Source: an uncultured Collinsella sp.
Lineage (GTDB): Bacteria > Actinomycetota > Coriobacteriia > Coriobacteriales > Coriobacteriaceae
Assembly (NCBI GenBank): GCA_900550185.1
Contig: URRN01000024.1
Span: 1-16,382 of the forward strand
DNA: 16,382 nt
Direction: 5' to 3'
Part shown: piece by piece, positions 1 to 6,618 of the stretch
Layout: the number at the start of each line of letters is the position of its first letter
How positions within the stretch are numbered: position 1 is the first letter of the stretch
The notes under the pieces: generated by a model
What the model saw: the letters and a program-made list of their open reading frames with translations, nothing else
Databases searched by the model: none
What the model was told of the DNA's origin: nothing
Made by a program: the position numbers and the translations under genes

Positions 1-608
1 TTGTGAGCCTGACGCTGCTGGCCCTGCTGCTGGCGCAGGTCAAGTACCGCTTGACCACCAAGCAGGCGCGCATGCTGTTCCGCGAGCTTTCCGATACGGC
101 CGAGCAGATCCAGTGGATTTTGGATACCCAAACCGAGGCCGTTCATGAGGCCGCCCTGCTGTGCAAGGACGCGCAGTCCGCACTGTTTGTGGGTCGCGGC
201 ATGGGTGCCGCTATTTCCTACGAGGGCGCGCTCAAGCTCAAAGAGGTCAGCTACCTGCACGCCGAGGCATATGCCGCCGGTGAGATGAAGCACGGCCCCA
301 TTGCCCTGATCGACCTGGGCTTCCCTGTCATCGCTGTGGCCACCAAGAGTGCCACCTACGACAAGACCGTGTCGAACCTTATGGAGTGCAAGGCGCGCGG
401 TGCCAAGGTCATCGTCGTTGCCACCGAGGGCGACGAGGAGATCAACAAGATCGCCGATTGCATCATCCGCGTGCCTGCCGTCCGCGACGTGTTCAGCCCC
501 ATTACGGCGAGCGTCCCGCTGCAGCTGCTCGCCCGTGAGGTGGCAATCCTGCGCGGCTGCGACGTCGACCAGCCTCGCAACTTGGCCAAGAGCGTTACTG
601 TGGAGTAG
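1..608 (+). CDS. glmS: Glutamine--fructose-6-phosphate aminotransferase (isomerizing), C-terminal part
   Basis: Partial gene: the 5' end lies before the window and the frame is open from the first bases, so the GTG at 3 is not a start. GlmS makes glucosamine-6-phosphate from fructose-6-phosphate and glutamine, the first step toward UDP-GlcNAc for peptidoglycan, in the cytoplasm. About 200 residues of the isomerase half are present (second SIS domain). The segment EGALKLKEVSYLHAE and the following KHGP carry the Glu and His equivalent to E. coli Glu488 and His504. The protein ends in DVDQPRNLAKSVTVE, the family's near-invariant C-terminus containing the catalytic Lys (E. coli Lys603). The N-terminal glutaminase domain is not visible here. 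A strong terminator follows the TAG stop. Identification is very secure. Confidence 0.97.
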   Translation, partial: VSLTLLALLLAQVKYRLTTKQARMLFRELSDTAEQIQWILDTQTEAVHEAALLCKDAQSALFVGRGMGAAISYEGALKLKEVSYLHAEAYAAGEMKHGPIALIDLGFPVIAVATKSATYDKTVSNLMECKARGAKVIVVATEGDEEINKIADCIIRVPAVRDVFSPITASVPLQLLAREVAILRGCDVDQPRNLAKSVTVE

Positions 609-631
609 TCGGTTTCGTTGTTCTAGCGACT

Positions 632-677
632 AAGGCCCGGCTCCGCATCAAGACGGAGCCGGGCCTTGTTGTATTTT
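632..677 (+). terminator. Intrinsic terminator of glmS
   Basis: A perfect 14-bp stem (632-645 with 654-667, arm AAGGCCCGGCTCCG) has an 8-nt loop and is followed by a T-rich tract, GTTGTATTTT. It begins 24 nt after the glmS stop. Confidence 0.93.
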
Positions 678-686
678 CCCAGATAA

Positions 687-723
687 AACCTGCCAAAATA
701 AACCTGTCCCTTTTTGGCAGGTT
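687..723 (-). repeat. REP-like hairpin at the end of the GntR gene; also its likely terminator
   Basis: Read on the minus strand, arm AACCTGCCAAAA pairs perfectly with TTTTGGCAGGTT (plus coordinates 712-723 and 687-698). They flank the core AGGGACAGGTTTA, and TTTATC follows on the minus strand. The repeat overlaps the TAA stop of the GntR gene (722-724). Hairpin plus T-rich tail would serve as that gene's terminator. The layout (inverted arms with a TGNCAAA edge around an AGGGACAG-like core) is shared with the element at 10352-10379. This suggests a dispersed repeat rather than a one-off terminator; that part is inference. Confidence 0.7.
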
Positions 724-1423
724 AGCGGAGCTTGCTGGTCTCGAAGTACTCGGGGAACTGGTCCAGAACCTCGGTCTGGTTGCGGAACATCATATGCAGG
801 TGCTTGCTGACCAAAAAGCTCGCTTCGATGGGGTCGCGACCGGCGATAGCGCGGCGAATCTGCTTGTGTTCGTTCACGATGTCCTGATTGTCGAGAACCT
901 GCGTGGCAGCGCGCAGCCAGCGGAAGCGCTCCAAGTCGGCATTGGTCTCTTCGAGCCACGACCACACGGTGCTGCGACATGCGATGCTAAAAATCATGTG
1001 ATGCATGAGGTTGTCGCTCAAAAAGAAGCCGATGCGATCCTCTTCGGCCATGGCCTTTTCCTGCAGCACGATGGCGCGGTCGAGCTGCTCGATGCCGGTC
1101 GACGTGGCGCGCGCACAGCACTCCACAATCACCTGCTTTTCCAGATGCTCGCGGATGTAACAGGCACTCTCGGCAAGGGTGAGGTTGATGGGTGAGACGT
1201 AGGTGCCGCTCTGGGGCACGGTGCGCACCAGGCCTTCCTGCGCCAAGCGAACCAAAGCCTCGCGCACGGGCGTGCGACCCATATCCAGGTCGTCGCAAAG
1301 TTGCTTGACGCCCAGCTTTTCGCCCGGCTTGTAGTCCAGGTAGACGATTTTGCGTCGAATGGTGTGGTAGGACTGGTCCTGTAGGCTCGTTTCCTGCTCG
1401 CCGACGTGCATCGATTCTTCCAT
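722..1423 (-). CDS. GntR-family transcriptional regulator, FCD (FadR-type) domain
   Basis: A DNA-binding regulator of 233 residues. The N-terminal winged helix (about residues 15-75) contains PGEKLGVKQLCDDLDMGRTPVREALVRL and the wing GLVRTVPQSGTYVSP, typical of GntR. The C-terminal all-helical FCD domain shows NLMHHMIF, NEHKQI and SKHLHM; histidines at such positions usually bind a metal or a carboxylic-acid ligand in this subfamily. The start is placed at the ATG at 1421-1423, preceded by GCGAGGCACT. A GTG eight codons upstream has no ribosome binding site. It diverges from the YeiH-like transporter at 1617 with a shared 190-bp control region, so it probably regulates that gene and itself. 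The ligand cannot be read from the sequence. Confidence 0.9.
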   Translation of the reverse strand: MEESMHVGEQETSLQDQSYHTIRRKIVYLDYKPGEKLGVKQLCDDLDMGRTPVREALVRLAQEGLVRTVPQSGTYVSPINLTLAESACYIREHLEKQVIVECCARATSTGIEQLDRAIVLQEKAMAEEDRIGFFLSDNLMHHMIFSIACRSTVWSWLEETNADLERFRWLRAATQVLDNQDIVNEHKQIRRAIAGRDPIEASFLVSKHLHMMFRNQTEVLDQFPEYFETSKLR

Positions 1424-1441
1424 AGTGCCTCGCAACCGTTG

Positions 1442-1454
1442 TATCACACTGATA
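1442..1454. promoter_or_regulatory. Candidate GntR operator, TATCA-CAC-TGATA
   Basis: A perfect inverted repeat with 5-bp arms and a 3-bp spacer lies 19 bp upstream of the chosen GntR start. A second half-like copy, GTATCATA, is at 1571-1578, just upstream of the yeiH-like gene (compare GTATCACA at 1441-1448). The position between the divergent genes fits autoregulation plus control of the transporter. No convincing -35/-10 pair was found in 1448-1616. Binding by the neighbouring GntR protein is inferred from location only. Confidence 0.4.
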
Positions 1455-1616
1455 TGTCAGCTGTTAATTATGCCGCGAATCAGCTCTCCGCGGTGGGTAA
1501 TTCGGCTGTTGCCCAAGAACTATTGCGGCATCTTAGTCTTTGTTTGCGCAGGGCTGTGCTCAATGTTGTCGTATCATAAGCCGTCGCAAACGTGAAATAG
1601 AAGGAAGGAATCCCAT

Positions 1617-2651
1617 ATGCAACTGGCGAATATCGCACGCGAGCGCTGGAAGGGCGTCTTGTTCTGCCTGATCGTCGCCATTCCCGCGACGTTGCTCGGC
1701 AAACAGATTGAGGTGGTCGGCGGTCCGGTATTTGCCATCCTCTTTGGCATGGTCCTGGCGCTCGTCTTTCCCAAGAATCGTCGCGAACAGCTCGCCGCCG
1801 GCGTTACCTATACGTCCAAAAAAGTCTTGCAGTACGCGGTTATCCTGCTTGGCTTTGGCATGAACCTCTCCCAGATTCTGTCCAAGGGCGCCCAGTCGTT
1901 GCCGATTATCGTGGCGACAATCTCGACATCGCTTGTCATTGCCTTTGTGCTCTGCCGCGTCATGAACGTGCCGGGCAAGATCGCGACGCTTGTGGGTGTG
2001 GGTTCGTCGATTTGCGGCGGTTCTGCCATCGCCGCGACCGCACCCGTCATCGATGCCGACGATCGCGAGATTGCCCAGGCTATTTCGGTCATCTTCCTGT
2101 TTAACGTTATCGCGGCGCTCGTGTTTCCGACGCTCGGCGGCATGCTCGGGCTGACCAACGAGGGCTTTGGCCTGTTTGCCGGCACCGCCATCAACGACAC
2201 CTCGTCGGTAACGGCTGCGGCGAGTGCCTGGGACAGTATGCATCCCGGCGCCAATGTGCTCGAAAGCGCCACAGTGGTCAAGCTCACCAGGACGCTGGCC
2301 ATTATTCCCATCACGTTGGCTCTCGCATGCTGGCAGATGCATCTGGCGCGCAAGGCCGGCGGCGACGCCAAAAGCACGTTCTCGCTTAAACGCGCGTTTC
2401 CCATGTTCGTGCTGTTCTTTGTGCTGGCGAGCGTAATCACCACGGTGCTTCAGCTTCCTGCATCCGTTACGGCGCCCATCAAGGAGCTGTCGAAGTTCTT
2501 TATTGTGATGGCCATGGCGGCTATTGGTTTTAATACCGATATCGTCGAGCTGGTCAAAAAGGGCGGCAAGCCCATCGCGCTGGGCTTTTGCTGCTGGATT
2601 GGCATTGCGTGCATGAGTTTGGGAATGCAGCACGTGCTGGGAATCTGGTAG
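1617..2651 (+). CDS. YeiH/UPF0324 family membrane transporter (putative sulfate/sulfite exporter family)
   Basis: A 344-residue polytopic inner-membrane protein with about ten hydrophobic segments. Family signatures include KKVLQYAVILLGFGMNLSQI in the N-terminal half, VGVGSSICGGS (residues 126-136), and ATVVKLTRTLAIIPI. It ends in a helix pair containing AIGFNTDIVELVKKGGKP. Length matches the family (about 340). The ATG has a good ribosome binding site, GGAAGGA, 8 nt upstream. The family is annotated as putative sulfate exporters, but substrates are established for few members, so the substrate is left open. Divergence from a GntR/FCD regulator suggests induction by a small carboxylate or sulfonate-like compound (inference). 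No terminator with a T tract is evident after the stop. Confidence 0.92.
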   Translation: MQLANIARERWKGVLFCLIVAIPATLLGKQIEVVGGPVFAILFGMVLALVFPKNRREQLAAGVTYTSKKVLQYAVILLGFGMNLSQILSKGAQSLPIIVATISTSLVIAFVLCRVMNVPGKIATLVGVGSSICGGSAIAATAPVIDADDREIAQAISVIFLFNVIAALVFPTLGGMLGLTNEGFGLFAGTAINDTSSVTAAASAWDSMHPGANVLESATVVKLTRTLAIIPITLALACWQMHLARKAGGDAKSTFSLKRAFPMFVLFFVLASVITTVLQLPASVTAPIKELSKFFIVMAMAAIGFNTDIVELVKKGGKPIALGFCCWIGIACMSLGMQHVLGIW

Positions 2652-2703
2652 AGAAGTAGCTTATTTGCGTGCTGTGTGCTGGCGAGCGCATGTCCGCGGT
2701 GGA

Positions 2704-2768
2704 GCGATAGGAGCTCTTGCGGGTATGGCTTGTCCGCAGGTTGATAGGTCCCGAAGAGCTCTTATCGC
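2704..2768. repeat. Long inverted repeat between the YeiH-like gene and the NtrC-like gene
   Basis: The left arm at 2704-2723 (GCGATAGGAGCTCTTGCGGG) and right arm at 2750-2768 (CCCGAAGAGCTCTTATCGC) are complementary except for one bulge and one mismatch-type change, with 26 nt between. Each arm itself contains a short palindrome around GAGCTC, with centres at 2713.5 and 2758.5, 45 bp apart. No T tract follows, so it does not look like an intrinsic terminator. A TATACT (2799-2804) and a TATAGT (2827-2832), possible -10 boxes of the downstream regulator, follow it, but no good -35 was found. A paired-dimer operator or an RNA hairpin are the alternatives. Confidence 0.65.
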
Positions 2769-2916
2769 CCCGCCAGGATGGCGATGCGGGGCAACTCATA
2801 TACTCGCAGGACGGCGGCTTCTGCCCTATAGTGTTTGGTGGGCAATATCGTTCAATTTCGAAACACTCGCCCGCGCGGCCGTCGGTGGCGGCGTGGCGCC
2901 GAGGACGGGGTGCAAT

Positions 2917-4134
2917 ATGAACAGTGACGCCAAGCTACAAATCTTGATCGAGGCCTTGGCTGCTGCCGGGGCCTCGGCGTTGGCAATCGATGGGCATGGA
3001 CACGTGGCGATTTCGACCATGGATGATGTCGCGCTCGAGCGAGATGTTGCGGCATTTGTTGCCGAGCGCCTGGGGCGCGTGGGCAACGGCACGCGCCTGG
3101 TGATGGGGCATGCGGGAGGGCGCTTGAGCCTCGCGGTGCGTCCGGTCGCCAAGGAATACGGCGCGCTTTGGGTGGTCGTGGTCCGCGAGGTGCACGGTGT
3201 GGCGGCACACGCAGGTATTGAGTGGCTTAACGCAGATGAGGTCGAGGCGCGCTACGAGGCAAGCGCGTACGGCATTGTCGAGGGTGCCGCTGCGGTCGCT
3301 GGCCCCGTCTGCGAAAGCTATGCCCGCGGCGTGCCCCTCATGTTGGAGGGCGAGCTGGGTGCTGGCCAGGCCGAGATTGCAAAACGCCTCTATCTGGATG
3401 GGCCTTATGCTGACGAGCCCTTTGTGTCCGTGGCGCTTGACGAGCTCACAGATCGCGGCTGGCGCCATCTGCTCAAAAGCTCGGAATCGCCGCTGTTCCA
3501 GGCAAGGCTGACCCTTTGTATTGGCGGCTGGCATGTACTTTCGCCGCAGCGTCTGCGCGAGCTTGTCTCTACGATGACCGACACGGCGCTGGCCGCGCGT
3601 TGCCATGTGGTTCTGACGGCAAACGATATGCCGGGCGGTGGCGAAAGCGATCAGGCCGCTTTTGTAACCGAGCGCTTGGCGTGCGCAGTAAGTGTGGCGC
3701 CTGCGATTGCCGAGCAGGGTGGTGCATCGAAAAAGGTTGCGCAGTATTTGTCGTATCTGTCGGATGTCTTTGGAACTGCCGCTCCGAGTATGTCCGAGGA
3801 GGCCGCCTCGACGCTCAACGGCTATCGCTGGCCACGAAACTATCTGCAGCTTCGCGAGGTATCGGAACGACTGTATATATTAGTAGGGTCGGGTGTGGCG
3901 GAGCGCGCGGTGGCGGAGGAGGTGCTCGCCCAGGAGGATGTCATCAAAACCGCAACTTTTGGCGCCCCGACGCTCGACAGCGACCTGTATATCCTGCGTC
4001 CACTGGCCGATACCGAACGCGACATCGCGCGGCTGGTCGTAGGCTACCTCCAGGGCAACCGGACCCGCGCAGCCGAGGTGCTGGGGATAAGCCGCACGAC
4101 TCTGTGGCGCTTGCTGAAGGACGACGACCGCTGA
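2917..4134 (+). CDS. NtrC-like regulator with degenerate AAA+ domain and C-terminal Fis-type HTH
   Basis: A 405-residue protein. Residues 1-128 form an unassigned sensor-like region. Residues 140-310 align by eye with the sigma-54 activator AAA+ domain. The P-loop position reads GELGAGQA (145-152), with Gln where the nucleotide-binding Lys belongs. The Walker B position reads LTLCIGGW (198-205), with Gly-Gly in place of Asp-Glu. No GAFTGA sigma-54 contact loop is seen. YRWPRN (303-308) matches the family's Y.WPGNVREL segment. Residues 380-401 (GNRTRAAEVLGISRTTLWRL) are a clear Fis-type helix-turn-helix. ATP hydrolysis and sigma-54 activation are therefore unlikely; it probably acts as an ordinary DNA-binding regulator. 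The frame opens at 2665, but the first 84 codons look non-coding and contain the inverted repeat. The ATG at 2917 follows a purine-rich but weak GAGGACGGGG. Confidence 0.8.
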   Translation: MNSDAKLQILIEALAAAGASALAIDGHGHVAISTMDDVALERDVAAFVAERLGRVGNGTRLVMGHAGGRLSLAVRPVAKEYGALWVVVVREVHGVAAHAGIEWLNADEVEARYEASAYGIVEGAAAVAGPVCESYARGVPLMLEGELGAGQAEIAKRLYLDGPYADEPFVSVALDELTDRGWRHLLKSSESPLFQARLTLCIGGWHVLSPQRLRELVSTMTDTALAARCHVVLTANDMPGGGESDQAAFVTERLACAVSVAPAIAEQGGASKKVAQYLSYLSDVFGTAAPSMSEEAASTLNGYRWPRNYLQLREVSERLYILVGSGVAERAVAEEVLAQEDVIKTATFGAPTLDSDLYILRPLADTERDIARLVVGYLQGNRTRAAEVLGISRTTLWRLLKDDDR

Positions 4135-4145
4135 GCGAGGCACCC

Positions 4146-4174
4146 GTGACCGCGTGCGGCGCGTGTGCTACAGT
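4146..4174 (+). promoter_or_regulatory. Promoter of the 4219 membrane-protein gene
   Basis: GTGACC (4146-4151), 17 bp, then TACAGT (4169-4174) preceded by TGC, giving an extended -10 (TGnTACAGT). Transcription would start near 4181. This rules out the GTG at 4165 as a start and supports the ATG at 4219. Confidence 0.55.
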
Positions 4175-4218
4175 CCAAAGCAGTAATGTTTCGATTGCGT
4201 TACGGCGTGCGGGGGCGT

Positions 4219-4794
4219 ATGGCGGAGACTTCAAAATCAAACCGGAATAGACGGAGCGCGGCTCCAGTTAACCGCCGCACGACGTTCCGGACGTGGGGCA
4301 AGCACGCGTCGGGGTTCGACGGTTCGTTCAAGCGCACCAAATACGGCTATCCTTCGGCAAGCGCTCGCTTGGCCATGCAGGCCGAGTCGTCGCTGTGGGG
4401 CCGCAAGTGCGTGGTGGGCTCAAAGCTCAAGCACGACGGCACGCTCGGTTACATCAGCCGCGGGGCGGCTCGTCGCAGCGGACTCAATCCGGCTGGTTGG
4501 CATCGTTATGTTCCGATCGCGGTCGTCGTTGCAGTGATCGTCATCGCACTCGCTGCGCTTGGCTACGCCGGCGGCGGTGCCAACTTGGACGCGATGTTTA
4601 AATCGCCCGAGCTCGCGCATGCAGGCACAGAAATTGTCGAGGGCGCTCAGACCCAGACGGGCGTCGCGCCCCAGCGCGGTATCGTTGCGGCAGCCTCCAC
4701 CATCGCCGACGCTCAAAAGGACGACGGCGAACAAGGCGACGGCGCCGAAACGACTCAAACGAACGAAACGACGACAACTCCACCGGCAAGATAA
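4219..4794 (+). CDS. Single-pass membrane protein, function unknown
   Basis: 191 residues; no family recognised. Residues 1-96 are strongly basic and presumably cytoplasmic. One hydrophobic helix at about 97-118 (YVPIAVVVAVIVIALAALGYAG) follows a basic stretch, which predicts the N-terminus inside. The tail, about 70 residues, is Ala/Thr/Asp/Glu-rich, low in complexity near the end, and would lie outside the membrane. The ATG at 4219 is chosen because the likely promoter places the RNA start near 4181 and GGGGGC precedes it. An ATG at 4186 is an alternative start, almost leaderless. It has its own promoter and a hairpin after the stop, so it is probably monocistronic. The basic N-terminal part contains FKRTKYGYPSASARLAMQ, which may be its conserved region. 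Confidence 0.7.
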   Translation: MAETSKSNRNRRSAAPVNRRTTFRTWGKHASGFDGSFKRTKYGYPSASARLAMQAESSLWGRKCVVGSKLKHDGTLGYISRGAARRSGLNPAGWHRYVPIAVVVAVIVIALAALGYAGGGANLDAMFKSPELAHAGTEIVEGAQTQTGVAPQRGIVAAASTIADAQKDDGEQGDGAETTQTNETTTTPPAR

Positions 4795-4806
4795 GTTGCG
4801 AGCGGG

Positions 4807-4830
4807 TCCGCCGTTCGTTAGAACGGCGGA
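4807..4830. terminator. Hairpin between convergent genes (weak bidirectional terminator)
   Basis: A perfect 10-bp stem, TCCGCCGTTC / GAACGGCGGA, with loop GTTA lies between the stops of the membrane-protein gene (4794) and the nitroreductase gene (4836). There is no clear T tract on either strand, so termination efficiency is uncertain. Confidence 0.55.
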
Positions 4831-4835
4831 ACTAA

Positions 4836-5357
4836 TTACCCGACGTACACCACGTTGTCGCGGCGCGGCTTGGCCTCGGGAAGCACGTCTTCGGCATAGC
4901 CCAGAATGCAGTTGCCCACGCCGCGCAGGCTTCCATCGGCGGGCAGACCCCACTTGGCCAGCAGTTCCAGTCCCTCGGGTGAGTCAAAGACCTCGTGTGC
5001 GCGGTGGATCCAACACGAATCGACGCCCAGCGCATAGGCTGCGTTGAGCAGGTTGCCCATGGCGAGCGAGCCGTCTTCCAGATGTGTGGGCACGCTGCGG
5101 TCAACCAGCACCACCACAACGGTCTTGGCGCCATAGAAGGGGTCGCTGTTGCTGCCCATGACTTGCGCGTTGAGCTGCGAGAGACGCTCGACGGTCGCGG
5201 GGTCGGTGACGGCGACAAACGTCACCGGCTGGCGGCCCATGCCGTTCGGTGCATATTGGCCGGCTTCGATAATACGTGCAAGCTTTTCAGCCTCGACGGG
5301 ACGATCGCTGTAGTTGCGGCAGCTGCGGCGGTGAATGAGTGCTTCGATAGTCTCCAT
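4836..5357 (-). CDS. Nitroreductase family FMN oxidoreductase
   Basis: 173 residues, the short form of the nitroreductase fold; expected to be a cytoplasmic homodimer that uses FMN and NAD(P)H. HRRSCRNYSDRPVEAEKL near the N-terminus (residues 9-26) is the typical FMN-phosphate-binding start (I..R.S.R.Y...PV). APNGMGRQPVTFVAV follows at the usual place for the active-site loop. The C-terminal half contains GNLLNAAYALGVDSCWIH and NCILGYAED, matching the family's dimer core. The start is set at the ATG at 5355-5357 behind AGGAGA at 4-nt spacing. An upstream ATG at 5453 in the same frame lacks such a site. The physiological substrate cannot be inferred. Confidence 0.92.
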   Translation of the reverse strand: METIEALIHRRSCRNYSDRPVEAEKLARIIEAGQYAPNGMGRQPVTFVAVTDPATVERLSQLNAQVMGSNSDPFYGAKTVVVVLVDRSVPTHLEDGSLAMGNLLNAAYALGVDSCWIHRAHEVFDSPEGLELLAKWGLPADGSLRGVGNCILGYAEDVLPEAKPRRDNVVYVG

Positions 5358-5651
5358 GGTGTCTCCTTGCGGTGGCGTTGCAGATGCCCCGTTCATACCC
5401 GTCGGGCTCAAACGATAGACGGTCAATTGCCCGGCCAAAAGGATAGATTCCAATTGGGAAAGTAGGTTTGCATAAAAGTACCTTCAGAATGTGACAAACA
5501 AATGGGATGGTTAAACGTTTTATCCCGTCTACCCTGCGGTTTTTTACCACTTGCCTAAATGACGAACGCATAACCTCTGATAAAGGTTTTACTAAAGGAG
5601 TACCAACGTTTATCAATGCGCCGTGGTGGCGCCGGGCCAGGAGGTAACATC
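5358..5651. other. Divergent intergenic region with an AAACGTTTTATCC motif
   Basis: This 294-bp region carries the promoters of the nitroreductase gene (minus) and the small gene at 5652 (plus). It is more AT-rich than its surroundings. AAACGTTTTATCC at 5513-5525 recurs exactly at 12139-12151 upstream of ilvE. CCAATTGG occurs at 5449-5456. A minus-strand TTGTCA-17-TATGCA pair is a weak promoter candidate. No confident plus-strand promoter was found. An AAAGGAG at 5594-5600 has no start codon at usable distance. Confidence 0.4.
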
Positions 5652-5942
5652 ATGTTCCAGGCTGGAGATGTCGTCGAGACCGACTTCGAAGGATTTCTGA
5701 AGCTGCTGCGTTCCAAGACGCGCGCTTTTGTGACGATTGACGATCACGAGTACTACATCACGCACACCGATGGCTATTGGCGTGTTCAGGATTGCGAGGC
5801 CCTCAACGACAAGGGCCACTTTACTGACTGCTCCGAGCTGGTCAACACGGTCTGCGAGGTCGTCGAGCTGCCGTGGATTGCCGGCAAGAGCCTGCATGAC
5901 AGCTTCTCGGGCGCTACGGTCTATGAGGCCGTCGCCGCTTAA
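5652..5942 (+). CDS. Small protein of unknown function
   Basis: 96 residues, acidic and soluble, with no signal peptide or membrane segment. The start is fixed by AGGAGG (5638-5643), 8 nt before the ATG at 5652. An in-frame ATG at 5616 has a poorer context. The sequence has a clear alternation compatible with a small beta-rich fold: FVTIDDHEYYITHTDGYWRV, then a helix-prone C-terminal half with SELVNTVCEVVELPW. Strong ribosome binding site and own terminator support a real, well-expressed gene. I do not recognise a family with certainty. Confidence 0.8.
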   Translation: MFQAGDVVETDFEGFLKLLRSKTRAFVTIDDHEYYITHTDGYWRVQDCEALNDKGHFTDCSELVNTVCEVVELPWIAGKSLHDSFSGATVYEAVAA

Positions 5943-5968
5943 CGGGCAATAAAACCCGATTTTCACGT

Positions 5969-5998
5969 GACCGCTGCCCCCGCGCCGGCGGTCTTTTT
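5969..5998 (+). terminator. Intrinsic terminator after the small gene
   Basis: An 8-bp stem with one T-G pair (5969-5976 with 5986-5993; arms GACCGCTG / CGGCGGTC) and a C-rich loop is followed directly by TTTTT. It starts 27 nt after the stop. Confidence 0.85.
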
Positions 5999-6041
5999 CT
6001 GCCGATAGGCCATAAAAGTGCAAGCATTTACGGAGAGCCTG

Positions 6042-6103
6042 TTGACGATAGTCAAAACTCGGACTAATCTAGAGATACAAAATTGGTCAAAAATCGGACA
6101 ATC
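6042..6103 (+). promoter_or_regulatory. Promoter and duplicated operator of the marR-ABC operon
   Basis: TTGACG (6042-6047), 17 bp, TAATCT (6065-6070) forms a plausible promoter. The -35 lies in a palindrome, TTGAC-GATA-GTCAA (6042-6055). A direct repeat overlaps the promoter: GTCAAAACTCGGACTAATC (6051-6069) and GTCAAAAATCGGACAATC (6086-6103), start-to-start 35 bp. One copy covers the -10 and the other lies just downstream of the expected RNA start, a layout that fits repression by the adjacent MarR protein. The regulator-site assignment is inference. Confidence 0.6.
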
Positions 6104-6117
6104 GAATGGTGGGATAG

Positions 6118-6618
6118 ATGAATAGTGCGGTTACGCTGGTCGACTTCGACCGGTTGCTCAATGGACTCGACCATATCTATTCGGAGTTCTCGCGCGCCTG
6201 CGGTCTTTCGGACTGCGCTTACTGGATGCTCGTCGATACCAGCACGGCGGGCGGCAGTATTGCCGTAAGCCGCCTGACGAGCGAATGGTTCTACAGCAAG
6301 CAGACCATCAACTCGGCCATTAAAACCTTGACGGCGCGGGACTTTGCAACGTTGGAGTTTGCCGAAGGCAGACGTAAGAACAAGGTTGTGCGTTTGACCG
6401 AAGCGGGTATGCGGTTTGCCGAGCGTTATGCGCTGCCGGCACTCAAGGCCGAGCAGCGAGCCTTTGGCGCGCTTGAGCCGTGTGAGCAGCGCGAGATTAT
6501 GCGCTTGATCGGAAAATTCTCTCAGGTGCTCGGTGAGGAGTGCGAGGCATTTAAGCAGCATATCGCTGCCGAGAGCCAAGCCGAGAATCAAGGTGAGGGG
6601 GAGTCGTGCGACTGTTAA
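6118..6618 (+). CDS. MarR-family transcriptional regulator
   Basis: 166 residues with the MarR winged-helix core at about 35-110. SRLTSEWFYSKQTINSAIKT is the helix-turn-helix, and FAEGRRKNKVVRLTEAG is the wing, with the family's usual basic tip and L/VTEAG end. Flanking helices (5-30 and 115-155) would form the dimer interface. The ATG at 6118 follows GGTGGGATAG. The 3' end overlaps the first ABC gene by 13 nt, or by one base if the ATG at 6618 is used. It is therefore the first gene of an exporter operon and probably represses it until a substrate-like ligand binds. Confidence 0.93.
   Translation: MNSAVTLVDFDRLLNGLDHIYSEFSRACGLSDCAYWMLVDTSTAGGSIAVSRLTSEWFYSKQTINSAIKTLTARDFATLEFAEGRRKNKVVRLTEAGMRFAERYALPALKAEQRAFGALEPCEQREIMRLIGKFSQVLGEECEAFKQHIAAESQAENQGEGESCDC

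Noticed and set aside
1560..2633. A 357-codon open frame on the minus strand opposite the YeiH-like gene
   Set aside because: It is the antisense shadow of a well-supported membrane protein: composition is His/Arg/Asp-rich and low in hydrophobics, with no ribosome binding site or family resemblance.
2776..2792. A sigma-54 promoter (GG-N10-GC) before the NtrC-like gene
   Set aside because: The nearest GG and GC pair is separated by 9 rather than 10 bases and the rest does not match TGGCAC-N5-TTGC.
2665..2916. An N-terminal extension of 84 residues on the NtrC-like regulator
   Set aside because: The stretch covers the large inverted repeat and possible -10 boxes, is Arg/Gly/Cys-rich and lacks conserved features; the ATG at 2917 starts the plausible protein.
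5358..5453. A 32-residue N-terminal extension of the nitroreductase
   Set aside because: The internal ATG at 5357 has a strong AGGAGA at the right spacing and the family starts at that point.
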